A DNA stretch of 6,817 bases from an uncultured Austwickia sp. (GTDB lineage: Bacteria; Actinomycetota; Actinomycetes; Actinomycetales; Dermatophilaceae). The DNA lies in contig CAKUSI010000195.1 of NCBI GenBank assembly GCA_934678955.1, positions 1 through 6,817 on the forward strand, written 5' to 3'. The translations under genes and the position numbers were made by a program. Positions within the stretch are counted from its first letter, which is position 1; the number at the start of each line of letters is the position of its first letter. Positions 1-5,730 of the stretch are shown piece after piece. The notes below the pieces were generated by a model. That model saw nothing but the letters and a program-made list of their open reading frames with translations, did not search any database and had not been told where the DNA came from.

Positions 1-1
1 G

Positions 2-1543
2 CTGAGTCCCGGCGGCTTGCTGGAGATCCTCTCGGTCGACTCCACCGTCGAGGTCGACCTCCCGGCGTGGTGCCGCCTCACCGGCAACGAGCTCATCCAC
101 GTCCGCCGCGGCACACTCCGCGCCGGCGACCGGGAGCTGCCGCAGTGGAGCTTCCTGGTCAGCAAGGGCCCGTTCGCGCAGGCCGGCGCCACCGCCACGC
201 CGACACCCCCGCCGGCATCCGTGGCGGATGGCGCGGCCGGTGCCCAGGCCGCCGCGGCGGCGTCCGACGCCGACGATCCGATTCCTGCCGGGAAGAAGAA
301 GTCCCGCAAGAAGCCCCAGATGGCGATCGTGCAGGAGGTCGTGAAGCCGCACATCCCGACCGAGCTGCCGACCCCCGCACCAGCGCCCGCCATCGAGCCG
401 CTGTCCGTGGTCAACCTGGGCAGCTGGCCGCGCCCACCGTGGCTCCTGCGGGCCCTCCACGAGCACCTGGAGGGGCGTCTGTCCGACGAGGAGTTCCAGG
501 CCACGGCGGACGACGCCGTCCGGCTCGCGGTCGCGTCCCAGGTCCGCGCCGGCACCGACGTGGTCAGTGACGGCGAGATGCGCCGGGACAACTACTCCAG
601 CTTCGTCGGCGGGCTGCTGGACAACTGCCAGCTCATCCCGATCACCGACCTGCTCCCCTACGTCGACGACCCCGTCGAGTTCGAGCGGGAACTGCGCGCC
701 CTCGACGTGCCCGCCGGCGAGATCCGCCACCCCGCGGTCTTCGGCCCGCTCGGCCGTTCTCGGCCGCTCGGGGTGCACGAGGCACAGTTCGCGATGACGC
801 TCACCGACCGGGCGGTCAAGGTGGACCTGCCCGGCCCATACCTGCTGACCCGCACCATGTGGATGGAGTGCATATCGGATCGGGCGTACGACACCCGTGA
901 AGACCTCGCCCGCGACGTCGTACGGATCCTCCGCGAGGAGATCCACCACCTGCTCGCCGCCGGGGTGGCGCTGGTGCAGCTCGACGAGCCGGTGCTGACC
1001 GAGGTGCTCTACGGGGAAGTCGGCGCGGGCGGACGCACGTTCATGTGCGGCGCCCTCGGGGAGCGGCGCGGCACGGACGAGGAGTTGGCGTTCGCGCAGG
1101 ACCTGCTGCAGGAGGTGACCGCGGGCCTGCCCGCCGACCGGCTGGCCGTGCACGTCTGCCGCGGCAACTGGACCCCGGACGAATCCAAGGCGCTGGCCGG
1201 TGACTACCGGCCGCTGACGCCGCTGCTCGCCTCGCTCAACGTACACACCCTGATGCTCGAGCTGTGCACCCCCCGTGCCGGGGAACTGGACGCGCTGGCC
1301 GGAGTCCGCGACGACCAGCGGCTCGGCGTCGGGGTCTTCAACCAGAAGAACCCGTCGGCGGAGACGTACGAGGCCGTGCTGGCGCGGGCGCAGCAGGCGA
1401 TCTCCACGTTCGGGCGGGAGCGGGTGCTCATCAACACGGACTGCGGGTTCGCGACGTTCGCGGACAACCCGATCCTGGCCGCTCAGGAAGCCGAGGACGC
1501 ACTGGCCCTGCTGGCCCGCGTGCGGGATCACCTGCGCGGCTGA
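2..1543 (+). CDS. TusA-like sulfur carrier domain fused to core MetE-like methionine synthase (5' end outside window)
   Basis: The frame is open from the first complete codon, and residues before the first in-window TTG (position 17) already fit a TusA/SirA-type domain (LSPGG, then DST-VEVDLPAWCRLTGNEL), so the gene starts upstream. The catalytic Cys-Pro motif of TusA proteins would lie outside the window. Residue numbers below count from that TTG. A Pro/Ala-rich linker with a KKKSRKK patch covers about residues 50-126. From about 130 to the end it resembles the C-terminal catalytic domain of cobalamin-independent methionine synthase (COG0620): NLGSWPR, SDGEMRR (Asp185) and QLDEP (Asp323). 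The zinc ligands are His379 and Cys381 (HVC), Glu415 (LELC) and Cys476 (TDCGF). The folate-binding N-terminal half of classical MetE is absent, as in 'core-MetE' proteins, so the methyl donor may not be polyglutamyl methyl-folate. Predicted cytoplasmic role: zinc-dependent methyl transfer to homocysteine, with the TusA-like domain perhaps handling sulfur. Family assignment is strong; the donor and the role of the fusion are inference. Confidence 0.85.
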   Translation: MSPGGLLEILSVDSTVEVDLPAWCRLTGNELIHVRRGTLRAGDRELPQWSFLVSKGPFAQAGATATPTPPPASVADGAAGAQAAAAASDADDPIPAGKKKSRKKPQMAIVQEVVKPHIPTELPTPAPAPAIEPLSVVNLGSWPRPPWLLRALHEHLEGRLSDEEFQATADDAVRLAVASQVRAGTDVVSDGEMRRDNYSSFVGGLLDNCQLIPITDLLPYVDDPVEFERELRALDVPAGEIRHPAVFGPLGRSRPLGVHEAQFAMTLTDRAVKVDLPGPYLLTRTMWMECISDRAYDTREDLARDVVRILREEIHHLLAAGVALVQLDEPVLTEVLYGEVGAGGRTFMCGALGERRGTDEELAFAQDLLQEVTAGLPADRLAVHVCRGNWTPDESKALAGDYRPLTPLLASLNVHTLMLELCTPRAGELDALAGVRDDQRLGVGVFNQKNPSAETYEAVLARAQQAISTFGRERVLINTDCGFATFADNPILAAQEAEDALALLARVRDHLRG

Positions 1544-1571
1544 GGATCGCCGGCGCCCCCGCGGACGGACC

Positions 1572-1616
1572 GGCCACACCTACGTTGTACGTCAGCGGCT
1601 CCTGGTGGGTGTGGCC
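1572..1616. terminator. inverted repeat between convergent genes, possible bidirectional terminator
   Basis: A perfect 9-bp stem pairs GGCCACACC (1572-1580) with GGTGTGGCC (1608-1616) across a 27-nt loop. It lies 29 bases after the stop of the TusA/MetE-like gene and covers the end of the leftward frame 1592-1753. There is no T-run, as is common for terminators in GC-rich actinobacteria. The long loop makes it a moderate candidate only. Confidence 0.3.
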
Positions 1617-1753
1617 TGTTCGAGGGCGCGCTCCACGGCCTCGTACACCATGCCGTCCGGATCACGCATCATGCGCGTGAAGCCGGCGGTGACCTCGGGG
1701 GAACAGCCGGGGTGGGCCCTCACGGCGACGCCGGGTCCGCTGTCATACGACAC
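1592..1753 (-). CDS. possible small hypothetical protein, 53 residues
   Basis: A short leftward frame starts at a GTG 10 bases after the stop of the 17M-like gene and ends at TGA. The reading is MSYDSGPGVAV, then a middle with AHPGCSPEVTAGF and RMMRDPDG, then a helix-like tail (VYEAVERALEQAT). By hand count 46 of 53 codons end in G or C, which is the coding signature in this genome, and the composition is balanced rather than the Arg/Pro/Ala noise seen in shadow frames. No signal peptide or membrane segment is visible. I see no good Shine-Dalgarno before the GTG, so translation might be coupled to the upstream gene or the start could be misplaced. The 3' end overlaps the inverted repeat at 1572-1616. 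I do not recognise the family. It could be a conserved small protein or chance openness. Confidence 0.42.
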   Translation of the reverse strand: MSYDSGPGVAVRAHPGCSPEVTAGFTRMMRDPDGMVYEAVERALEQATPTRSR

Positions 1754-1763
1754 GTAGAGGACG

Positions 1764-2543
1764 TTAGCGGCCGTCGTGCGCGTCCTCCGCCGCGACGCCC
1801 GATCCGTCGCCGGGCCCGCCGTCCCGAGACGCACGTTCGGCGTCCAGAGCCTCCCCGTAGGTGCGGTACTGGGGCGGCTGAGCCTGCGGCGTCTCTGGTC
1901 CGCTCGAAGGGCCGGCGGAGGCGCCTGCCGGCGGCCCGGCGGGCGCGGACCAGCCCTGCGACCCCGGCGCCGACTGCGCTGGACCCTGCGGCGGGCCCCA
2001 CGTCGGCTGGCTGGGCGGGGTCCCCGCACCGGGCAGGCTCCCGGGGACGCCATGGCCGCCGCGCCTCATGTCCTCCAGCAGCCTCCGGGCGTTGCCGACC
2101 AGGTGCGCCTCGACCAGCAGTTCGTACCTGGTGGCCACCACCTGCGTGACCGACGTGAAGTCCCGGGAACCGCCGGCCATCCGGTAGAACAACCACGCCC
2201 AGACCAGACCGAACATTGCGCCCGCCAGCACCGCGGACAGGAACATGGCGAACCCCATGCCGGGCACGAACAGCCACATCAGCGATCCGAAGAACAGGCC
2301 CATCCAGGCGCCCGATGCCGCCCCGGAGGCGATCACCCGCCCACTGGTCAGCCGGCCCGTGACCCGTTCCACCTGGCGCAGATCCGTGCCCACGATCATC
2401 ACGTTCTGCACCGGGAACTCGTGGTCGGACAAGTAGTCCACGGCCTTCTGCGCGTGCTCGTACTCGTCGAACACCCCCAGGCTCATCGGCTGCTGCAGCT
2501 GCAATTTGCTGGTCGGAATCCGTGCGCCCGGCGCCTGGGTCAT
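1764..2543 (-). CDS. general stress protein 17M-like membrane protein
   Basis: This 259-residue protein begins at ATG 2543, which is preceded by AGGAGG at 2548-2553; a GTG at 2558 is in frame but would put that ribosome site inside the gene. Residues 21-66 match the soluble domain of the general stress protein 17M / YflT family: SLGVFDEYEHAQKAVDYL, then FPVQNVMIVGTDLRQVERVTGRL. Two hydrophobic segments at about 72-93 and 97-120 form a hairpin in the membrane, followed by a short amphipathic region (TRYELLVEAHLVGNARRLL). Residues about 165-225 are Pro/Gly/Ser/Ala-rich and probably disordered; PPQYRTYGEALDAERA follows near the end. Biochemical function of the family is unknown; members are linked to general stress responses. 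A candidate ECF-sigma promoter lies at 2601-2626. It follows the acyl-CoA dehydrogenase on the same strand after 175 bases, so separate transcription is likely. Family call is strong, role inferred. Confidence 0.85.
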   Translation of the reverse strand: MTQAPGARIPTSKLQLQQPMSLGVFDEYEHAQKAVDYLSDHEFPVQNVMIVGTDLRQVERVTGRLTSGRVIASGAASGAWMGLFFGSLMWLFVPGMGFAMFLSAVLAGAMFGLVWAWLFYRMAGGSRDFTSVTQVVATRYELLVEAHLVGNARRLLEDMRRGGHGVPGSLPGAGTPPSQPTWGPPQGPAQSAPGSQGWSAPAGPPAGASAGPSSGPETPQAQPPQYRTYGEALDAERASRDGGPGDGSGVAAEDAHDGR

Positions 2544-2547
2544 GAAA

Positions 2548-2553
2548 CCTCCT
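2548..2553 (-). promoter_or_regulatory. Shine-Dalgarno AGGAGG setting the start of the 17M-like gene
   Basis: AGGAGG on the minus strand is 4 bases before ATG 2543. It overlaps the first codons of the longer alternative frame starting at GTG 2558, which argues against that longer start. Confidence 0.75.
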
Positions 2554-2600
2554 GACACGTGCGCGCAGTGGACCCGCGCGCCATCAACCCTCGAATCAGA

Positions 2601-2626
2601 AACGTCTCACACCCAGCCACCGTTCC
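2601..2626 (-). promoter_or_regulatory. candidate ECF sigma-factor promoter (GGAAC-N18-GTT) for the 17M-like gene
   Basis: On the minus strand GGAAC (2626-2622) and GTT (2603-2601, within CGTTT) are separated by exactly 18 bases. This matches the known consensus of stress-responsive ECF sigma factors of actinobacteria (SigR, SigE and SigH types, GGAAY-N17-19-GTT). It lies about 58 bases before the ATG of a general stress protein gene, giving a sensible leader of about 50 bases. The match is by eye and these short motifs can occur by chance. Confidence 0.42.
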
Positions 2627-2718
2627 GCCTGTCGAGACATGTCCGATGGCTCAGCTCCTCACGCCCCGCCGCGGCCACGCATCGCTTCGCTCGCTCTGCC
2701 CTCCGCTGAGGCAGCCGG

Positions 2719-3918
2719 TCAGCCGCGGAGCTTGTAGTCCTTCAGCAGAGAGCGGCCGATGATCATCTTCTGGATCTCGGCGGTACCCTCGCCGATCAGC
2801 AGCATCGGGGCCTCGCGGTAGAGCCGCTCGATCTCGTACTCCTTGCTGTACCCGTACCCGCCGTGGATCCGGAAGCTCTGCTCCACGACGTCCGCGCAGT
2901 ACTCCGCAGCCAGATACTTCGCCATCCCCGCCTCGACGTCGTTGCGCTTGCCGGAGTCCTTGAGCTTGGCGGCCATCACCATCATCGCGTGGGCCGCCTC
3001 GACCTTGGAGGCCATGTCACCGATGCGGAAGAGGATCGCCTGGTGGTCGATCAGCTTCTTGCCGAACGTCTCCCGCTGCTGCGCATACGCGATGCCGAGC
3101 TCGAACGCCCGCCGCGACACCCCGCAGGCCCGCGCGGCCACGTTCACGCGGCCGACCTCCACGCCGTCCATCATCTGGTAGAAGCCCTTGCCGGGCTCGC
3201 CACCCAGGATCTGCGCCGACGTCGTCTGGTAGTTCTCCAGGATGAGCTCGGTCGTGTCGACGCCCTTGTAGCCCATCTTCTCGATCTTGCCCGGCACCGT
3301 GACGCCCGGCGCAGTGTTGCCGAAGCCGGGCTCCTTCTCGACCAGGAACGTCGACATGTTCTTGTAGACGCTGTCCGCGCCGGTGTCGGTCTTGACCAGC
3401 ACGGCGGTCAGGTTGGACGAGCCACCGTTGGTCAGCCACATCTTCTGGGCGTTGACCGTCCAGGCGTCGCCGCCCGTGTTGACCGCCTTCGACTTGATCG
3501 CCGACACGTCGGACCCGCAGCCGGGCTCGGACATCGAGAAGGAGCCGCGCACCTCGCCGGTGGCCATCTTGGGCAGGTAGCGCTGCTTCTGGTCCTCGGT
3601 GCCGTGCTGCAGCAGCATGTACGCCACGATGAAGTGCGTGTTGATGATGCCGGAGACGCTCATCCAGCCGCGGGCGATCTCCTCGACCGTCAGCGCATAG
3701 GTCAGCAGCGACTCGCCGAGACCCCCGTACTCCTCGGGGATCATCAGGCCGAAGATCCCCATCTCCTTCATCTGGTCGACGATGGCCTGCGGGTACTCGT
3801 CCTTGTGCTCCAGCTCGTTGGCCACGGGGATGATCTGGTCCTCGACGAACTCGCGGACCAGCGCGATCAGCTCGGTCTGCTCCTCCGTGAGTCCTTCGGT
3901 GCGCTGCAGTCGGGACAT
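2719..3918 (-). CDS. acyl-CoA dehydrogenase family protein
   Basis: This 399-residue flavoenzyme starts at ATG 3918, with GGAGG at 3924-3928 (spacer 5). The open frame continues to 4107, but that extension is Arg/Pro-rich and lies before the ribosome site. Length and architecture fit a complete acyl-CoA dehydrogenase: an N-terminal helical domain with IPEEYGGLGES (60-70), the first signature FSMSEPGCGSD (127-137) in the FAD/substrate-binding beta domain, KMWLTNGG, then a C-terminal helical domain with QQRETFGKKLIDHQAI and RIHGGYGYSKEYEIERLYRE. The GEGTAEIQ motif carries the probable catalytic base Glu377, where short- and medium-chain members have it. The reaction is FAD-dependent alpha,beta-desaturation of an acyl-CoA, passing electrons to electron-transfer flavoprotein. 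Chain length or branching preference cannot be read from the sequence. The gene stands alone, without an adjacent thiolase or enoyl-CoA hydratase, and is transcribed away from the membrane-protein operon. Confidence 0.93.
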   Translation of the reverse strand: MSRLQRTEGLTEEQTELIALVREFVEDQIIPVANELEHKDEYPQAIVDQMKEMGIFGLMIPEEYGGLGESLLTYALTVEEIARGWMSVSGIINTHFIVAYMLLQHGTEDQKQRYLPKMATGEVRGSFSMSEPGCGSDVSAIKSKAVNTGGDAWTVNAQKMWLTNGGSSNLTAVLVKTDTGADSVYKNMSTFLVEKEPGFGNTAPGVTVPGKIEKMGYKGVDTTELILENYQTTSAQILGGEPGKGFYQMMDGVEVGRVNVAARACGVSRRAFELGIAYAQQRETFGKKLIDHQAILFRIGDMASKVEAAHAMMVMAAKLKDSGKRNDVEAGMAKYLAAEYCADVVEQSFRIHGGYGYSKEYEIERLYREAPMLLIGEGTAEIQKMIIGRSLLKDYKLRG

Positions 3919-3923
3919 GTCCA

Positions 3924-3928
3924 CCTCC
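3924..3928 (-). promoter_or_regulatory. Shine-Dalgarno GGAGG setting the start of the acyl-CoA dehydrogenase gene
   Basis: GGAGG on the minus strand is 5 bases before ATG 3918. It lies between that ATG and a second in-frame ATG further upstream (start of MTRPPTEVD), so the downstream ATG is preferred. Confidence 0.75.
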
Positions 3929-4190
3929 GTTGGCGGCCGGGTCATCTCCCGGCGTGGTGCGTTCGCGTCGAGCCGTTCGCGGCGGGGCCGCGGAGCCGAT
4001 CCACTTCGTACGGTATGCGGTGCCGCCGACATCCGTACGGGTAGTTGCGGGCACTCCGGCACGGGCCGCCGCGCGCTCGACCTGGCGCGAGGATAGCCCG
4101 CCGACACCCGACGCCATCCGGCGAACGGGGGTGACGCCTGCCACGTCGGGGCACGCCGCCGAGGCGAGCGACCTCACACCGTGGCGGGTC

Positions 4191-4229
4191 GGGGGCGCTC
4201 CGGCCCCGCCCGTACGATGGGGGCGCTCC
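4191..4229 (+). promoter_or_regulatory. possible promoter/operator: direct repeats flanking TACGAT
   Basis: GGGGGCGCTCC occurs at 4191-4201 and 4219-4229, each followed by a C-rich GCCCC/GCCC tract. TACGAT (4213-4218, fits TANNNT) sits just before the second copy. The repeats are 28 bp apart. This could be a promoter with paired regulator sites for the rightward operon, but the absence of a recognisable -35 keeps confidence low. Confidence 0.25.
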
Positions 4230-4279
4230 CCGCCCCCGCCCTGAGCTTCGTCGACCCGCGGTGATGGCAGCCCCCTGAT

Positions 4280-4351
4280 CCGACGCCCACCCTGACCCGA
4301 CCATCCTCATCCGACGCCCACTCTGTCCCGACCATCCTCATCCGACGCCCA
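4280..4351 (+). repeat. 31-bp tandem repeat, 2.3 copies, immediately upstream of the membrane-protein operon
   Basis: Units begin at 4280, 4311 and 4342, each with CCGACGCCCA. The first two are full 31-bp copies differing at two positions and both end in CCCGACCATCCTCAT. The third is cut to about 10 bp and runs almost directly into the ribosome site at 4355. If the operon's transcript starts upstream, the repeat lies in its 5' leader. Confidence 0.85.
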
Positions 4352-4354
4352 TTG

Positions 4355-4359
4355 GGAGG
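4355..4359 (+). promoter_or_regulatory. Shine-Dalgarno GGAGG setting the GTG start at 4364
   Basis: GGAGG lies 4 bases before GTG 4364. A TTG at 4352 is in frame but precedes and overlaps this site, so GTG 4364 is the better start. Confidence 0.7.
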
Positions 4360-4363
4360 ACCC

Positions 4364-4738
4364 GTGCTCGACGTGATCGTCATCTGCCTCTGGGTGACGA
4401 CCGCAGCGGGCGTGGTCCTGCTGATCGCGGCAGCGATCGGCAGGCTCCCGCGAAAGGCTTCGCTCACGCTGGTGGGGATCGCCCAGGCCGCGAGCATGGT
4501 GAGCGTGATTGCCGGCGTCGCGGGGCTGATCAGCGGTTGGGAGTCTCCCGAACTCGCCACCCACATCGGGTACCTGCTGACCGTGCCGCTGATCACGCCG
4601 GCGGGGTTCGCGCTCACGTACAAGAAGATCGACCGCGCCGGGCTGGCCATCCTCGGCGTCGCGGTCCTGATCACGGCGGTGATGATCGTGCGCCAGGTGC
4701 AGACCCTCGGCCTCGACTTCGGGCACCTCAATGTCTAG
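4364..4738 (+). CDS. small four-helix integral membrane protein, function unknown
   Basis: The 124-residue protein starts at GTG 4364. Four hydrophobic segments are visible at about residues 3-25, 33-57, 65-85 and 92-110. Short basic loops (GRLPRK after helix 1, TYKKIDR between helices 3 and 4) would sit on the cytoplasmic side, placing both ends outside by the positive-inside rule; this is inference. There is no cleavable signal peptide or catalytic motif. Features worth noting are the GWESPEL loop between helices 2 and 3, a Pro-rich third helix (TVPLITPAG) and a soluble tail LGLDFGHLNV. The next gene follows after 8 bases, and its ribosome site overlaps this stop codon. The pair looks like a co-translated two-component membrane unit of a kind widespread in actinobacteria, from memory and not checked. 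I do not recognise a function. Confidence 0.8.
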   Translation: MLDVIVICLWVTTAAGVVLLIAAAIGRLPRKASLTLVGIAQAASMVSVIAGVAGLISGWESPELATHIGYLLTVPLITPAGFALTYKKIDRAGLAILGVAVLITAVMIVRQVQTLGLDFGHLNV

Positions 4739-4740
4739 GA
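4737..4740 (+). promoter_or_regulatory. AGGA ribosome site overlapping the upstream stop codon
   Basis: AGGA at 4737-4740 shares two bases with the TAG stop (4736-4738) of the first membrane gene and is 6 bases before GTG 4747. This suggests coupled translation of the pair and supports the GTG 4747 start. Confidence 0.55.
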
Positions 4741-4746
4741 ACATGT

Positions 4747-5217
4747 GTGAGTGCCGTGCCTAAGCGCGCGGAGCCGGGGCGGCCGGAGACCGCGTTCCAG
4801 CCCCCGTCGGCTGCGCGCGGCGTCGCCACGGCGCCGGGTCCGGGGACGCTATTCACCTTCCTGTACGGGGTATTCGCGGTCGGCGCGACGTCCCGCAGCG
4901 TGGTGCAGTGGATCACCAAGGCCGAGCACGCCCCGTTCGCGTACGCCCTCTCCTCGCTCGCCGCCTGCGTGTACGTGATCGGCTTCGTGCTGCTGCTCCG
5001 CTGGGGGCACCCGGGATCCCGCCGCGCGATGCGGGTGCTGTGCCTCGTCGAACTGGCCGGCGTCCTGGTGGTGGGCACCCTGAGCCTCGCGCGCCCGGAC
5101 CTGTTCCCGGACTCGACGGTCTGGTCCTATTACGGCGTCGGCTACCTGCTGCTCCCGGCGATTCTGCCGATCATGGTGCTCCGCTGGCTGCGTCGCACCG
5201 ACGGCGCGCCCGCCTGA
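4747..5217 (+). CDS. second small four-helix integral membrane protein, function unknown
   Basis: The 156-residue protein starts at GTG 4747; a second GTG at 4756 is possible. The same frame is open back to 4537, but that part is the shadow of the upstream gene. A Pro/Ala-rich cytosolic-looking tail of about 33 residues precedes four hydrophobic segments at about 34-52, 65-85, 97-115 and 129-147. Loops contain LRWGHPGSRRAMR between helices 2 and 3 and SLARPDLFPDSTVWSYYGVGY before helix 4; the FPD-TVW-YGVGY stretch is the most distinctive part and may be the functional core. Charged or polar residues within the membrane region (Arg50, Gln54, Glu102) could line a pore or interface. The product probably works with the 124-residue protein encoded 8 bases upstream. 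It resembles conserved actinobacterial integral membrane proteins of unknown role. The 52-bp repeat array begins 10 bases after the stop. Confidence 0.8.
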   Translation: MSAVPKRAEPGRPETAFQPPSAARGVATAPGPGTLFTFLYGVFAVGATSRSVVQWITKAEHAPFAYALSSLAACVYVIGFVLLLRWGHPGSRRAMRVLCLVELAGVLVVGTLSLARPDLFPDSTVWSYYGVGYLLLPAILPIMVLRWLRRTDGAPA

Positions 5218-5226
5218 CCCCGTCTT

Positions 5227-5615
5227 CGTACGTTTCCCGCCCACGGGCGCCAAGCGCCACCCCCAACCAGCGCGAACGCGTACCGATCCCGCCCACGGGC
5301 GGCAACTGGCACCGCCAACTAGCGCGAACTCGTACGTTTGCCGCCCACGGGCGGCAACTGGCACCGCCAACCAGCGCGAACGCGTACACATCCCGCCCAC
5401 GGGCGCCAAGCGCCACCACCAACCAGCGCGAACGCGTACCGATCCCGCCCACGGGCGGCAACTGGCACCCCCAACCCGCACGAACGCGTACCGATCCCGC
5501 CCACGGGCGCCAAGCGCCACCGCCAACCAGCACGAACGCGTACCAATCCCGCCCACGGGCGCCAAGCGCGACCGCCAACCAGCGCGAACGCGTACCGATC
5601 CCGCCCACGGGCGGC
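5227..5615. repeat. 52-bp tandem repeat array, seven full units and one truncated
   Basis: Units start at 5227, 5279, 5331, 5383, 5435, 5487, 5539 and 5591, exactly 52 bases apart; the eighth matches for about 25 bases, then diverges. Each starts CGTAC, has CCGCCCACGGGCG in the first half, and ends with CCAACCAGCGCGAACG (small variations). The middle comes in two versions: A, GGGCGCCAAGCGC (units 1, 4, 6, 7), and B, GGGCGGCAACTGGC (units 2, 3, 5; unit 8 is B-like). Both can form hairpins. Long frames cross the array on both strands, but 52 is not a multiple of 3, so each unit shifts frame and it is not a protein repeat. There are no unique spacers, so it is not CRISPR. It lies between the 3' ends of the membrane operon and the hepT-like gene, where it could serve as a two-way transcription terminator or an extragenic palindromic element. 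Confidence 0.95.
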
Positions 5616-5730
5616 CACGGCGTCAGCACCTGACATAGCCGTAGGGTGACCCACCTCGACGCAGGACGACACACCCCGCCAGCGTGAGTCACCCCCACCC
5701 CCAGGTTGGCTACCCGACAGCAATGTCGCG
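5616..5730. other. non-coding gap between repeat array and hepT-like stop
   Basis: I see no gene here. A weak inverted repeat GGGTGAC (5644-5650) / GTCACCC (5688-5694) with a 37-nt loop might act as a terminator for the leftward toxin-antitoxin transcript, but it is short. Confidence 0.35.

Larger units (their letters stand above)
3919..4363. other. divergent intergenic region, 445 bases
   Basis: No convincing gene is present: the frames that cross it are Arg/Pro/Ala-rich extensions of neighbours. It should contain the promoters of the leftward acyl-CoA dehydrogenase and the rightward membrane-protein operon. Visible elements: two related direct repeats, CGTACGG followed by TGCGG, at 4007-4020 and 4034-4050; an 11-bp direct repeat GGGGGCGCTCC at 4191-4201 and 4219-4229 flanking a TACGAT hexamer (4213-4218) that could be a -10 box, though no clear -35 box stands upstream of it; and the 31-bp tandem repeat at 4280-4351. 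Confidence 0.6.

Noticed and set aside
17..19. TTG as the true start of the TusA/MetE-like gene
   Set aside because: Residues before it continue the TusA-like domain, and there is no ribosome site; the gene is cut by the window edge.
1720..2555. Arg/Pro/Gly-rich frames on both strands over the 17M-like gene
   Set aside because: They are shadows of the real frame, which carries the conserved stress-protein domain and two membrane helices.
2705..2723. Hairpin GCTGA/TCAGC at the end of the acyl-CoA dehydrogenase gene as terminator
   Set aside because: Only 5 base pairs with a 9-base loop and overlapping the stop codon; too weak to call.
2863..4044. 393-residue rightward frame opposite the acyl-CoA dehydrogenase
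   Set aside because: It is the mirror frame of a strongly conserved gene, rich in His/Leu/Arg/Asp, with no recognisable family.
3919..4107. N-terminal extension of the acyl-CoA dehydrogenase
   Set aside because: The Arg/Pro-rich extension has no family similarity, and a good ribosome site precedes ATG 3918.
4537..4746. Longer start for the second membrane protein
   Set aside because: This stretch is the shadow of the first membrane gene in another frame; GTG 4747 has a ribosome site.
5227..5615. CRISPR array
   Set aside because: The whole 52-bp unit is conserved; there are no unique spacers between repeats, and no cas genes are nearby.
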